A stretch of DNA of 64,000 bases from Bufo bufo. Lineage: Eukaryota; Chordata; Amphibia; Anura; Bufonidae. The DNA lies in the NCBI RefSeq assembly GCF_905171765.1, contig NC_053394.1:157675256-157739255 (forward strand). Direction: 5' to 3'. Numbering within the stretch: position 1 is the first letter of the stretch; the number at the start of each line of letters is the position of its first letter. Shown here piece by piece: positions 10,786 to 20,711 of this stretch. The notes beneath the pieces are model-generated. The model saw only the letters and a program-made list of their open reading frames with translations. It made no database searches and was not told where the DNA came from. Made by a program: the position numbers and the translations under genes.

Positions 10786-11895
10786 TATATATTTTTTTAT
10801 CAAACTTTTATTCAGATCAAGATAAATGTACAAAATCCTTTTACAGAAAGGAAAACACAGTGATACAATATACAAATTAGTATTAGATACTGTTTTCAGT
10901 ATAAAATGCATCTTAGGTTAGTTCTGTATCTGAAGTCACAAGTGGACTATGCTCTCCACTCGATTCCAATACTGAGGGCAAAGGCAAACCTGGTATCCTG
11001 TTCCCTTTTTCTCTTCCTTTTATTTTACAGAAAAGCACAAATACACGGTAACTCCCTCCCCTCAAAACCCATTTTGCGCACTGTGGATTCCCATCGCCCC
11101 CACAATCACACAGACAGTCTGCCCAAGCGATTGGCCTGTTGTTCCTTGTGAAACCATGTCGTCCCCGTAAAGGGTTGTAATACTTACTGAATCTCATATT
11201 CTGTGAGAGATGTCTCAATAAATGATTGCCATTTTTTAAAGAATTGCAACGTTGTTTTTTCCTTGTTTCTTTCAGTTTTTAACCTATCCATGTACATCAC
11301 TCTCTTCAGTGCCCCTATCACCTCCAATGTTGGAATTTAAGGTTGCAGACATTTTCTCAGAATACACTTCTTCGCCTCCATTAGTGTAATGTGCAGGCCC
11401 TTAGTCGCTATAATACCTTGAGCCTCTGCCTCCTGGTTACATGGTGTGTAGTGAAAAATACATTGTTGAGGAGGTGCCCAACACCCACCTTCCAGACCTT
11501 AGTGATATAATCACAAACCTCAGTCCAGTAAGGCTGTAGCTTGGGGCATCCCCATAGACCATGAAGCAGATTCGCCTTAGGTTGTTCATATTTGGAACAT
11601 TGTCTAAAGTAATGCGACGGCGCGTTTCTATAGAATAAATCAAAAGCGTATGTGGCTTTATGGAGAGTTCGGAATTGAGTCTCAGGCCACTGTTCATTAC
11701 TTATCGCTGTCCTTACCTTGTCCATACCTTCTCTCATCGTAAGTAACGGAGGAATCCCCCAATTCCTTTTCCCAATGTTTAAATACTGATCTTGCCAAAC
11801 CTGCATACTACACATTACAGATCCTCCTGTATATTACAGATAAGGACTCTACTCTTCCATCTTTGCCTATTAAATTCTCAAAGTACCCCAGATTA
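10786..11895 (-). mobile_element. L1-Tx1 LINE 3' end in unit B
   Basis: Uninterrupted copy of the LINE 3' end seen in unit A: 3' UTR, then ORF2 C-terminus on the minus strand (NSGLRLNSELSIKP region, GCPKLQPYWTEVCDY). It is cut at the tandem-duplication junction at 11895. It shows the empty site for gypsy-1 near 11475. Confidence 0.85.
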
Positions 11896-13003
11896 AAGCA
11901 AGCCGGTAATCGGCTTTTTTTGCAGTAGGAAACTCACTTCTGTGAATACTTCGGACTGCGGAAAGTCCGGTGGGTGAGTGCAGAGACCGAGCCCAGAATC
12001 TGCCTCTTGCTGAACAGCAGATCATCTGATCCTGACATGGTGGTCACCATGTTGTTGTGTTAAAGTCTGGCTGTATCCCATATTTATTGTCAGAATAGAG
12101 CCAGACACGTGCTCTGGAATAGTGATATGCAGATAAAAAATATATCTTTCTGACTGAACATAGAGCAGAGGAATATTACATGTGACACACAATTTAATGC
12201 TGGTCTCTATGGGTCATTATATTCCTCTTACCTTTATCCTACTTGAGTCCATGGTGCTGAAAAAGACACCAGTGCTTGTTATAGCCGCTGTCTCAGTTTA
12301 TTCTTGTTCTGGGACAGACCCCTTTATCCAGCATAAACAGAGGACACCTTATAATTGTGCTAATTAATTTCATAATATATTTTTTTTAAAAGTTGTAGCT
12401 AAAATATTTTGATACATTGCTCCAAATACTCTACTTTCTTTTATACCACCATAGAGTTACAGTTCTGGCTGCCACAAGGGGGAGCAGTGGACCTTATTGC
12501 ATATAAATCAATAGGATCTGTATACCGAGATGACTGGGAGCTTCCTCTAGTGGTGTTTATAGGCAGTCAGAATTTTATCATAGTTGGGTGCTGGGAAGCA
12601 GGAAATTTGAGGTAGTTTCCACTAATGGTCACTGATTCGTCTTCTTGGAGAATCTGAACCCTAAACTATTCAGTGTCATCACTCCAGTGTCTCCAGAACT
12701 TGGCTCATAGCTGCTATTACTGTACTATAAGCTCCTACCATAAATCACATTACATTCTATGACTCCAACAATGATCTCTCCTTATTTATGGTCTGGGTCC
12801 AGCTCTGGGTCAGACAGCCATTTCAAGCTCCTCTTGGTGCTGTGGACTGATGCTCCCTTCCAGGGGTCACTGGTGAAGACCAGGAGATTGTTTATTTGGA
12901 TCCTCATTTTTTTATTACAGACCTTTGGTGAGATGGAGGACCTTGGTCTGTCTTAGTTGGTGTCAGGCTGAAGGTCAGGGCGATCTCATGGCTTATCATA
13001 GAC
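11896..13003. other. Spacer of unit C, no gene seen
   Basis: Equivalent of 8157-9217. It carries the ~44-bp block (around 12297-12345) absent from the unit B spacer, the CTCF-like pair (12472-12490 and 12540-12553), and an antisense AATAAA near 12913. No coding potential recognised. Confidence 0.5.
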
Positions 13004-14282
13004 TCAACATGAAAAACACAGAGTTACTAATTAACCTTTTTTGGGAATCCTGTGATCATGCCGTTTTGCAAGCATGATATTAGATGCTCTCTCATTATCT
13101 GATGCTGGAATACAGCTATGGGGTCACCATCATCTGTCAAAAACTCAAAGGCAAACGCTATGGCGATACCCCACAGTCATAACTGTTTCTCTGCTGATCA
13201 ACATCGAGAAATTTCAGGTGTTTCAGAGGCTCATGGACCATTACACCGTAGATGTTATTTATCTGCTCACAGATGGATGGAGGCAGCTTGTTGGTCTTGA
13301 TGCTGTCAGCCACTAGGATGTTGCCATCTTTAAAGCAGGTTGTCAGCCAGTGCACCCTGTACTCATCATAGTGTATTTGCACAGCTTTCTTTAGTACACA
13401 GTACCCTTTAATGAGTAGAGCAGCGGCGGGCTGTAGGCCATCAAAGTCCTCAAACTGATTTTGCAGGAGCTCCTGAGCCTTGTTGATTATATCATCATCC
13501 AGCATGCCTTTCTGTCCGCTGCTCTTCAGGATAGATAAGTACTTTGAAGGCAGGTTGTTCTGTGGTCTACAGGTATAGGCCATCTCCACTTGTGATTTTC
13601 CCAGCTCCGGTCTTCCTAGATCTCTTGTAGATGGAGCAGACATGTTCTCTGCCGCAGGTCTTTTGGCTGGTGAGAATGTCCTAGGCTGACTGTCCTCGGA
13701 GGTTGGTGCTTTTCTTTTAAGACTGGCTGTGTGATCTTCACCAGATGTCTTCACAAGGTCTTTAGCAGGCTGAGCTATTATCTTGTGTTTTGGACCGGTC
13801 TTTCTTTTGGTTCGTCTCTTACGGCTTTTTGGTCTTTCTTTAGCAGGTGGCGACTTATGGACAACGAACAGCTCCACAGCATCAGTGTCCCAGGCTCTTT
13901 TTTGTAGGGGTTCCCCACTTTCTGGCTTTCCTCCTAAGGACAGGTCTTGTGGTATAAGGGGCCTTTCATATGCAACTTTAGGATTAGCAGTAGAATATCC
14001 ACTTTCTGCAATGATGGAGTCAATACCACCAACTGTGTAGGTTGGCGTCTTCTCAGCTTTGTTATGGCGGTGTCGTTTTAAGGCAACTGACCTGAAGAAG
14101 CTCCTGGCCCGTGTCATGATGGTTGTTTTCTTGGCCAGGAAGCTGGAATTCCTCATGAGAGTTCTCCACTTTCGATAGAACTTTCTGAATCTGGTCAGTA
14201 GGAAAGAGCTAATCGACACACATGATGAGAGAGCGGTGAACAGCAACCGCCGATCACCGTAGTGACGCCTACCAATTCTCAT
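13004..14282 (-). pseudogene. Ulp1/C48-like cysteine protease gene, copy C (best preserved)
   Basis: From the Kozak ATG at 14282 the frame is open for 374 codons, the longest uninterrupted copy. Residues ~1-70 are basic (MRIGRRHYGDRR, RFRKFYRKWRTLMRN). Residues ~70-240 are a low-complexity Lys/Arg/Ser/Pro linker with two NLS-like clusters. Residues ~265-374 are the C48 core with His (VHWLTTC), Asp (VADSI), Gln (VDQQ) and Cys (YDCG). A 12-bp in-frame deletion (RHRHNK versus RHKDGVICHNK) is private to this copy. The only break is the shared one-base shift after DCGV; the remaining ~50 residues lie in the neighbouring frame to the stop at 13004-13006. It could be a pseudogene, or a gene read by a -1 shift; the former is more likely. 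Confidence 0.8.
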
Positions 14283-14447
14283 GGTGGCGTTCGATTTGGG
14301 TCACTTTCTTTCTTCTTCTAGAAGTTGTGTGTATCCAACATGGAGTCACACTACAATCCTGACCCTGCACTGCTCTCAGGCCGTTTATGGACATTCACTA
14401 TTGTGATGTCATCCAGTGACATCACAGCTCTAGGCCCAGTTCTATAA

Positions 14448-14478
14448 CCTTATATGCAAATATGGTGACATCACAATA
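14448..14478 (-). promoter_or_regulatory. Octamer/TATA promoter of C48-like gene copy C
   Basis: ATTTGCAT (complement of 14454-14461) overlaps TATAAGG (14448-14454), 166 bp before the ATG at 14282. CRE-like TGACATCA motifs lie at about 14402-14425 and 14465-14475. It is the most intact of the three promoter copies. Confidence 0.5.
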
Positions 14479-15997
14479 CTCTTCCAGGATGGAAAACAAG
14501 TGGTTTTAACCCCTCAATTGTCAGCATATATATGCTACTGAATATGGATTATAATATATATATTTTTTATCAAACTTTTATTCAGATCAACATAAATGTA
14601 CAAAATCCTTTTACAGAAAGGAAAACACAGTGATACAATATACAAATTAGTATTAGATACTGTTTTCAGTATAAAATGCATCTTAGGTTAGTTCTGTATC
14701 TGAAGTCACAAGTGGACTATGCTCTCCACTCGATTCCAATACTGAGGGCAAAGGCAAACCTGGTATCCTGTTCCCTTTTTCTCCTCCTTTTATTTTACAG
14801 AAAAGCACAAATACACAGTAACTCCCTCCCCTCAAAACCCATTTTGCGCACTGTGGATTCCCATCGCCCCCACAATCACACCGACAGTCTGCCCAAGCGA
14901 TTGGCCTGTTGTTCCTTGTTAAACTATGTCGTCTCCGTAAAGGGTGGTAATACTTCCTGAATCTCATATTCTGTGAGAGATGTCTCAATAAATGATTGCC
15001 ATTTTTTAAAGAATTGCACCGTTGTTTTTTCCTTGTTTCTTTCAGTTTTTAACCTATCCATGTACATCACTCTCTTCAGTGCCCCTATCACCTCCAATGT
15101 TGGAATTTAAGGTTGCAGACATTTTCTCAGAATACACTTCTTCGCCTCCATTAGTGTAATGTGCAGGCCCTTAGTCGCTATAATACCTTGAGCCTCTGCC
15201 TCCTGGTTACATGGTGTGTTGTGAAAAATACATTGTTGAGGAGGTGCCCAACACCCACCTTCCAGACCTTAGTGATATAATCACAAACCTCAGTCCAGTA
15301 AGGCTGTAGCTTGGGGCATCCCTATAGACCATGAAGCAGATTCGCCTTAGGTTGTTCATATTTGAAACATTGTCTAAAGTAATGCGACGGTGCGTTTCTA
15401 TAGAATAAATCAAAAGCGTATGTGGCTTTATGGAGAGTTTGGAATTGAGTCTCAGGCCACTGTTCATTACTTATCGCTGTCCTTACCTTGTCCATACCTT
15501 CTCTCATCGTAAGTAACGGAGGAATCCCCCAATTCCTTTTCCCAATGTTTAAATAATAATCTTGCCAAACCTGCATACTTCACATTACAGATCCTCCTGT
15601 ATATTACAGATAAGGACTCTACTCTTCCATCTTTGCCTATTAAATTCTCAAAGTACCCCAGATTATATTTTTCCCTAAGAAGCTCGTCTGAGTGTTACAA
15701 AAGAAGGTAAGTTTTAGGTATTGCAGCCAATGTTTTGGCAAAAGCTGAAATTTTTCCTGAAATTCTTGCCATGAGCCTATCTTTACCTTTGATCCAGTGA
15801 GGATATCTTGTAATACTCCAATCCCCTTCTGCTTTCATTCCCCATATAACTTATTTATGGACCCCTGTGGGAAGGCCGGGAGAGAGCATAGCGGCATATA
15901 TGCCAAAACATACATTGGTAATTTATACATCTTGCGGATATGTTTCCACGTTGCTAATGTATCGGTGATCAATATACTTTGTTTAGCAGTGTTAGGG

Positions 15998-16913
15998 CAG
16001 GGCCGGTGCAGCCATATAGGCGAACTAGGCGTTCGCCTAGGGCGCTGGCCTGCTGGGGGCGCCCTGGTGGGCTCCGCCTGACTGGGGCTGCAGCCCTGGG
16101 CGAGCGGCTCTTGAGCCGCCCCCAGCGCCGTTACAGGGGGGCCAGGAGATGGAGGTCCTTCTTAAACATGGCAGAGTAGGCATCTGCTTACCCTGATGTC
16201 AGGTGCGTGCTCTGCCAGTAAATTACCGGAGGAGAGGAGGCGGGAGGCAAGGGAGGCTGTTCTAGCAGTTCCGTACTCCTCCCTCGTGCGCACTCTATGA
16301 TGGCGGAATATCACGTCATTCCGGCCCCGGCATACTAAACGGCGCGCTGGAGGACTGAGGAGCTGCACCACACTGGACCCCAGGGAGGTGAGTGTTTAAG
16401 TGTTTGACTGAGTGAGTGTCTGCCTGTGTATTTACTGTATGTCAGTGAGTAAGTGTTTGTATTTCTGTCTTTCTGTCAGTAAATGTAAGTGTGTCTGTCA
16501 TTGAGTGTCTGTGTGTGTGTGTATGTCAGTGAGTGAGTGTATGTCAGCGAGTGTGGATGTCTGTCAGTAAGTGTCTGTGTGTTTGTCAGTGAGTTTCTGT
16601 GTGTGTTTGTCTGCCAGTGAGTGAGTGTCTGTCAGTGAGTTTCTGTGTGTGTGTGTTTCAGTGGGTAGGTGTATGTTTGTCAGTGAGTGTCTGTCAGTGA
16701 GTGAGTGTGTGTCTGTCTGTCAGTGAGTGTATGTGTGTCTGTCAGTGAGTATGTCTGCCAGTGAGTTTCTGTGTACGTCATTCAGTGAGTGTCTGAGTGC
16801 GTGTCTGTCTGTCAGTGTTTGTGTGTCTGTCTGTCAGTGAGTGAGCGACATGAGGGGGCGTCAAAATAGATCTTTGCCTAGGGCGGCAAAAATCCTTGCA
16901 CCGTGTTGCCCTG
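15998..16913. mobile_element. Non-autonomous hAT-like element, 916 bp
   Basis: Ends are CAGGGCCGGTGCAG on the left and the complement of CAGGGCAACACGGTGCAAGG on the right. They are flanked by a perfect 8-bp duplication TGTTAGGG (15990-15997 and 16914-16921). An 8-bp TSD with CAGGG ends fits hAT. There is no transposase. The inner half is a TGTCAGTGAG minisatellite. Confidence 0.82.
16391..16850 (+). repeat. (TGTCAGTGAGTG)n-like minisatellite inside the hAT MITE
   Basis: About 460 bp of degenerate GTCAGTGAGTGTCTGTGTG-type units, with variable spacing and no coding sense. Purely low-complexity GT/GA-rich sequence. Confidence 0.85.
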
Positions 16914-17714
16914 TGTTAGGGAGTAGTGCCCGTTTAGTATGTAACAGTGCCTTTAAGTCAAACGGTTCCACTAGTGCTTTTTCTAATTCCCCATTAGAGA
17001 AGTGCGAAGTATTTCAAATCCAATCCCTGACATGCCGTAATAGTGACGCTAAATTATATTCCCTAATGTTGGGCATTTGCCCTCCCCCCTCCCATTTCAA
17101 TAAGCATAGTTTATTATATGCAATATGGGGACGTTTTTTCTTCCATAAAAAGTGTATGAATGCAGTTTGTATTTTACAAATGTCAGTATGCTTCAACAAG
17201 AGTGGTATGGTTTGTAGTGGGTACAATAGCCTTGCAAAACTGATCATTTTTATCAAGTGAGCTCTTCCCAGAAGAGTCAGCGGCAGATCATTCTACCTAT
17301 CTAATTCTTGGACTATTTTATTTATTAAATGGGTATAATTCAATTTATAAAGGGATTTAGGAAAAACCTACTGATTTTAATCCCCAAATAAGTGATAAAG
17401 TCTCATACCACCTCCACCTTGTTGGAAGCCTTCAGTTTCGAGGTCCTGCCCATTAAGGGTAGCAGCTGACATTTAGTTACATTTATTTTATAACCCGTGA
17501 AGGATCCTATATAACATAGTAACATAGTACATAAGGCCGAAAAAAGACATTTGTCCATCCAGTTCGGCCTGTTATCCTGCAAGTTGATCCAGAGGAAGGC
17601 AAAAAAAAAAAACTGTGAGGTAGAAGCCAATTTTCCCCACTTTAGGGGAATGAAAAATTCCTTCCCGACTCCAATCAGGCAATCAGAATAACTCCTTGGA
17701 TCAACGACCCCTCT

Positions 17715-18047
17715 CTAGTAGCTATAGCCTGTAATATTATTACACTCCAGAAATACATCCAGGCCTCTCTTGAATTCCTTTATTGTACTCACCATCACCA
17801 CCTCCTCAGGCAGAGAGTTCCATAGTCTCACTGCTCTTACCGCAAAGAATCCTTTTCTATGTTTGTGTACAAACCTTCTTTCCTCCAGACGCAGAGGATG
17901 TCCCCTCGTCACAGTCACAGTCCTGGGGATAAATAGATGATGGGATAGATCTCTGTACTGACCCCTGATATATTTATACATATTAATTAGATCTCCCCTC
18001 AGTCGTCTTTTTTCTAAAGTAAATACCCCTAATTTTGATAATCTTTC
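17715..18047 (-). pseudogene. CR1-1 ORF2 C-terminus
   Basis: Encodes MYKYIRGQYRD, TRGHPLRLEERRF, RKGFFAVRAVRLWNSLPEEV and TIKEFKRGLDVFL. This is the hallmark C-terminal segment of CR1-clade ORF2. It joins 20003-20711 across the Penelope-like insertion. Confidence 0.9.
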
Positions 18048-18061
18048 AGGGTACTGTAGTT

Positions 18062-18192
18062 ATAGCTACTAATTTAAAATTTAACTTTTACTAATTAACA
18101 TTAAAAGAAGCATCATTCCAAGTATTCCATGATAATATATTTTGTATGCCAGACAAAAAGAAAAAGCTGAACCCACCTCTGGCGTTGGGGTA
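18062..18192 (+). repeat. PLE terminal inverted repeat, left arm
   Basis: Starts ATAGCTACTAATTTAAAA and is the reverse complement of 19797-19926 over ~130 bp with few differences. The arm includes the shared segment around GCCAGACAAAAAGAAAAAGC. Confidence 0.85.
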
Positions 18193-18851
18193 GAATTGTT
18201 GGCACCTATGACAAACAAAATCAAAGGGTAAGAGATATCCTGAAAAATAACTGGGAGATCTTACTCTCTGATCCTGATATAGCTGAGTTTTTACCAACCA
18301 CCCCCATCATCACTTATAGACGTGGTAGGTCACTTCGGGATAGGCTAATACACAGCCATTATCAGAAGCCACCCAGTGACCCCACCTGGCTTGGAAATAG
18401 ACCTCCAGGAACTTTCAAATGTGGAAACAACTGTGTGTGCTGCCCATACATACTAAAATCTAACTCCTTCTCCAGTAGTAGTACGGGCAGAGTATATCAG
18501 AACTATGACTTCGCAAACTGTCGTACCCAAGGAGTGGTGTATATGTGTTCCTGTATCTGCCCACTGGTTTACGTTGGGAAAACCAAACGGGAACTTAGAA
18601 GAAGGGTATGCGAACATCTGGGCGACATCAGAAATAAAAGGGACAAACCTATAGCACGCCACGTAAATGAACACCACAGTGGAGATGCCAAGACACTAAA
18701 ATTTCAAGTGGTTGAGGTGGTCAGACAGTCACCCAGGGGGGGAGACTGGGATAACAGAATTTTGAAAAAAGAAGCCCAGTGGATCTACAGATTAAGAACT
18801 ACCCATCCATATGGACTCAATGAACAAATCTCCTATACATGCTTCATCTAA
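18190..18851 (+). pseudogene. PLE polyprotein C-terminus: linker plus GIY-YIG endonuclease
   Basis: The open frame has no own ATG at its start because of 5' truncation. The linker has ITYRRGRSLRDRLIHSHYQ and a Cys-rich FKCGNNCVCCPYI motif (18370-18460), as in Penelope-type elements. The nuclease follows: GVVYMCSCICPLVYVGKTKR (the GIY...YIG-like core, here VVYM...VYVGKT), RRRVCEHLGDIRNK with the catalytic Arg, the HVNEHH motif, and EAQWIYRLRTTHPYGLNE with the Glu. The nuclease is thought to nick target DNA for priming. The stop at 18849-18851 appears natural. Confidence 0.9.
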
Positions 18852-19512
18852 ATCCCTTCTTTTTAGTAAAGTCTCCAGTCATGCAACTATAAACATGCGA
18901 TCCTTTAAAAATTAAAAATAGAGACTAGGAATCTAGGTTATATCTGAGCCGGAATAGGCTCTAATGGTCTATTATATCTAATCACTTTTTCTTTATCATA
19001 CCTGAGTATCGATGAAAATATCATCATTCCATCTTTATTTCCTCTATTAATATTGAATCTGCAGAGTTTTTAGCCCACATGAATTATAAAATAACATTAT
19101 TATAATATCAAAGTGACGTAAGTGGAAACAAGAAGCAGTATCAGGCGTTGCGTTCCACGAACCGGCATCCGCTTGCGTTCCACAGAGAGGAAGTAGTGAT
19201 CATATGATCTCTAAACCCTGTGATCACATGACCGGATGTGACGTATCGGGATACCGGCATAATAAGAAAATAGCAAGGCCGGACAACAGGTACGTCACAT
19301 ATGTGGCACTCAGTACTAACACCAATGAGAATATCGATATGATAACACACCCACTGAGCCATCATCTAACTATGAATCGGGGGGGGCGTTCCAAAATACT
19401 TGGCGCCAAAAGTCGGCTATTTAAACTCTGCCCTAACATACAAGGGGTTGCATATCATCAGCCTCTGTCATCGCCAGAATCTTTAGCCACCATCCTTCGG
19501 CTATAGGAACAT
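18852..19512. other. PLE 3' UTR, no gene seen
   Basis: AT-rich 3' region of the Penelope-like element between its stop codon and the hammerhead-like motif. No ORF or structure recognised beyond these. Confidence 0.5.
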
Positions 19513-19566
19513 AAAGTCCCCTGACGAACCAAGTGCTTTCACTTGGGGAAACGCGTCGGGACATTT
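19513..19566 (+). ncRNA. Candidate type I hammerhead ribozyme of the PLE
   Basis: Stem I GTCCC (19516-19520) pairs with GGGAC (19558-19562). The core CTGACGA (19521-19527) follows. Stem II CCAAGTG (19529-19535) with loop CTTT pairs with CACTTGG (19540-19546). The core GAAA (19548-19551) is followed by a short CGCGTC stem III, with predicted cleavage after the C at 19557. This order is the hammerhead layout known from Penelope-like elements. One oddity: the first stem II position is an A-G pair, so activity may be weak. Confidence 0.65.
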
Positions 19567-20002
19567 CTCCACCATCATTTTTAGGACGATTCACCTTGTC
19601 CTTTAAAACAAGCAGCCCACTGTGAGCAAGCACCTTAGGGTCATGTAGGGGTAAGTAAAGGGCCTAGCTACCAGGTATCTATAAGGACATCCCACCTGCA
19701 GCCCGCACCTATAATACATCGACATCATAAGATTATCTTCTAATCGTAAGTGCCATATCCTTTTTATCTATCATTTACTAATCATTCCCCTACTACCCCA
19801 ACGCCAGAGGTGGGTTCAGCTTTTTCTTTTTGTCTGGCATACAAAATATATTATCATGGAATACTTGGAATGATGCTTCTTTTAATGTTAATTAGTAAAA
19901 GTTAAATTTTAAATTGGTAGCTATAATTTTTTCTTCTGTGATATTATTTGATGATAGCTTGCCACTACTATATATGATACCCTGTGACAGGGTACTGTAG
20001 TT

Positions 20003-20711
20003 GCCCAATTCCAGTTATTACTTTAGTTGCTCTCCTCTGAACCTTCTCCAGCTCTGCTATGTCTGCCTTGTTTACAGGAGCCCAGAACTGTACACAGTAC
20101 TCCATGTGTGGTCTGACTAGCGATTTGTAAAGTGGTAGGACTATGTTCTTATCACGGGCATATATGCCCCTTCTGATGCAACCCATTATCTTATTGGCTT
20201 TGGCAGCAGCTGCCTGACACTGTTTTTTGCAGCTTAGTTTGCTGTTTATTAAAATTCCTAGATCCTTTTCCATGTTAGTGTTACCGAGTGTTTTACCATT
20301 TAGTATGTACGGGTGACTTGGATTATTCCTTCCCATGTGCATAACTTTACATTTGTCAGTGTTAAACCTCATCTGCCACTTATCTGCCCAAGCCTCCAAT
20401 CTATCCAGATCCCTCTGTAGTAGTATACTGTCCTCTTCAGTGTTAATTACTTTACACAGTTTAGAATCATCTGCGAAAATTTATACTTTACTATGCAAGC
20501 CTTCTACAAGATCATTAATAAATATATTGAAGAGAATAGGGCCCAATACTGACCCCTGAGGTACCCCACTAGTGACAGTGACCCAATCTGAGTATGTACC
20601 GTTAATAACCACCCTCTGTTTTCTATCATTGAGCCAGTTACTTACCCACATACAGACGTTTTCTCCCAGTCCGAGCATTCCCATTTTATATACTAACCTT
20701 TTATGTGGTAC
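20003..20711 (-). pseudogene. CR1-1 reverse transcriptase, C-terminal half
   Basis: Encodes [20 protein letters not shown] (20560-20640), then after damage at the FADDTKL region (20470-20490) DKWQMRFNTDKCKVMHMG, KDLGILINSKLS and LVRPHMEYCVQFWAP. These are RT domains 4-7 plus thumb of the CR1 clade. The catalytic FADD is not readable in frame here. Confidence 0.88.

Larger units (their letters stand above)
1..15665. repeat. Tandem array of a ~3.75 kb unit (2 complete units plus 1 partial)
   Basis: The same sequence recurs in direct order. Units can be bounded at a LINE-internal junction after the bases GATTA: unit A ends at 8156, unit B is 8157-11895 and unit C is 11896-15665. Equivalent points lie at 1, 9300 and 13086. 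Each unit holds, from left to right, a ~1.06 kb spacer, a minus-strand C48-protease-like gene, its promoter, and the 3' end of an L1-Tx1 LINE. Copies differ only by scattered substitutions and small indels; for example a ~44-bp block near 12300 is present in B/C and absent before unit B's gene at ~8560. In unit C the LINE simply continues to the right past 15665, so unit C keeps the original right flank and A and B were generated from it. Unit A's left part lies outside the window, so more copies may exist. Confidence 0.93.
14990..17514 (-). pseudogene. L1-Tx1 ORF2, RT thumb to C-terminus (interrupted by a hAT MITE)
   Basis: Minus-strand coding remnants: GSFTGYKINVTKCQLLPLMG (17410-17514); LLYPLQTIPLLLK, FLWKKKRPHIAYNK and LPN-type NIREYNLASLLRHVRDW (17014-17256); and the C-terminal part with LLHGL and HKATYAFDLFYRN (15207-15576). 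Family role: target-primed reverse transcription. Frames are broken repeatedly, so this is fossil. Confidence 0.8.
18062..19988 (+). mobile_element. Penelope-like element (PLE), 5' truncated, 1,927 bp
   Basis: Inserted in CR1-1 with a 14-bp perfect target duplication AGGGTACTGTAGTT (18048-18061 and 19989-20002). About 130-bp inverted repeats form its arms (18062-18192 and 19797-19926), followed by a ~60-bp 3' tail. It encodes the RT-to-endonuclease linker and a GIY-YIG nuclease, and has a hammerhead-like motif in the 3' part. PLEs are known for GIY-YIG endonucleases, inverted or tandem terminal repeats and hammerhead motifs. Here the RT itself is missing. Confidence 0.9.

Noticed and set aside
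16391..16850. Telomere-like or regulatory GT repeat
   Set aside because: It is a degenerate minisatellite inside a MITE and lacks TTAGGG units.
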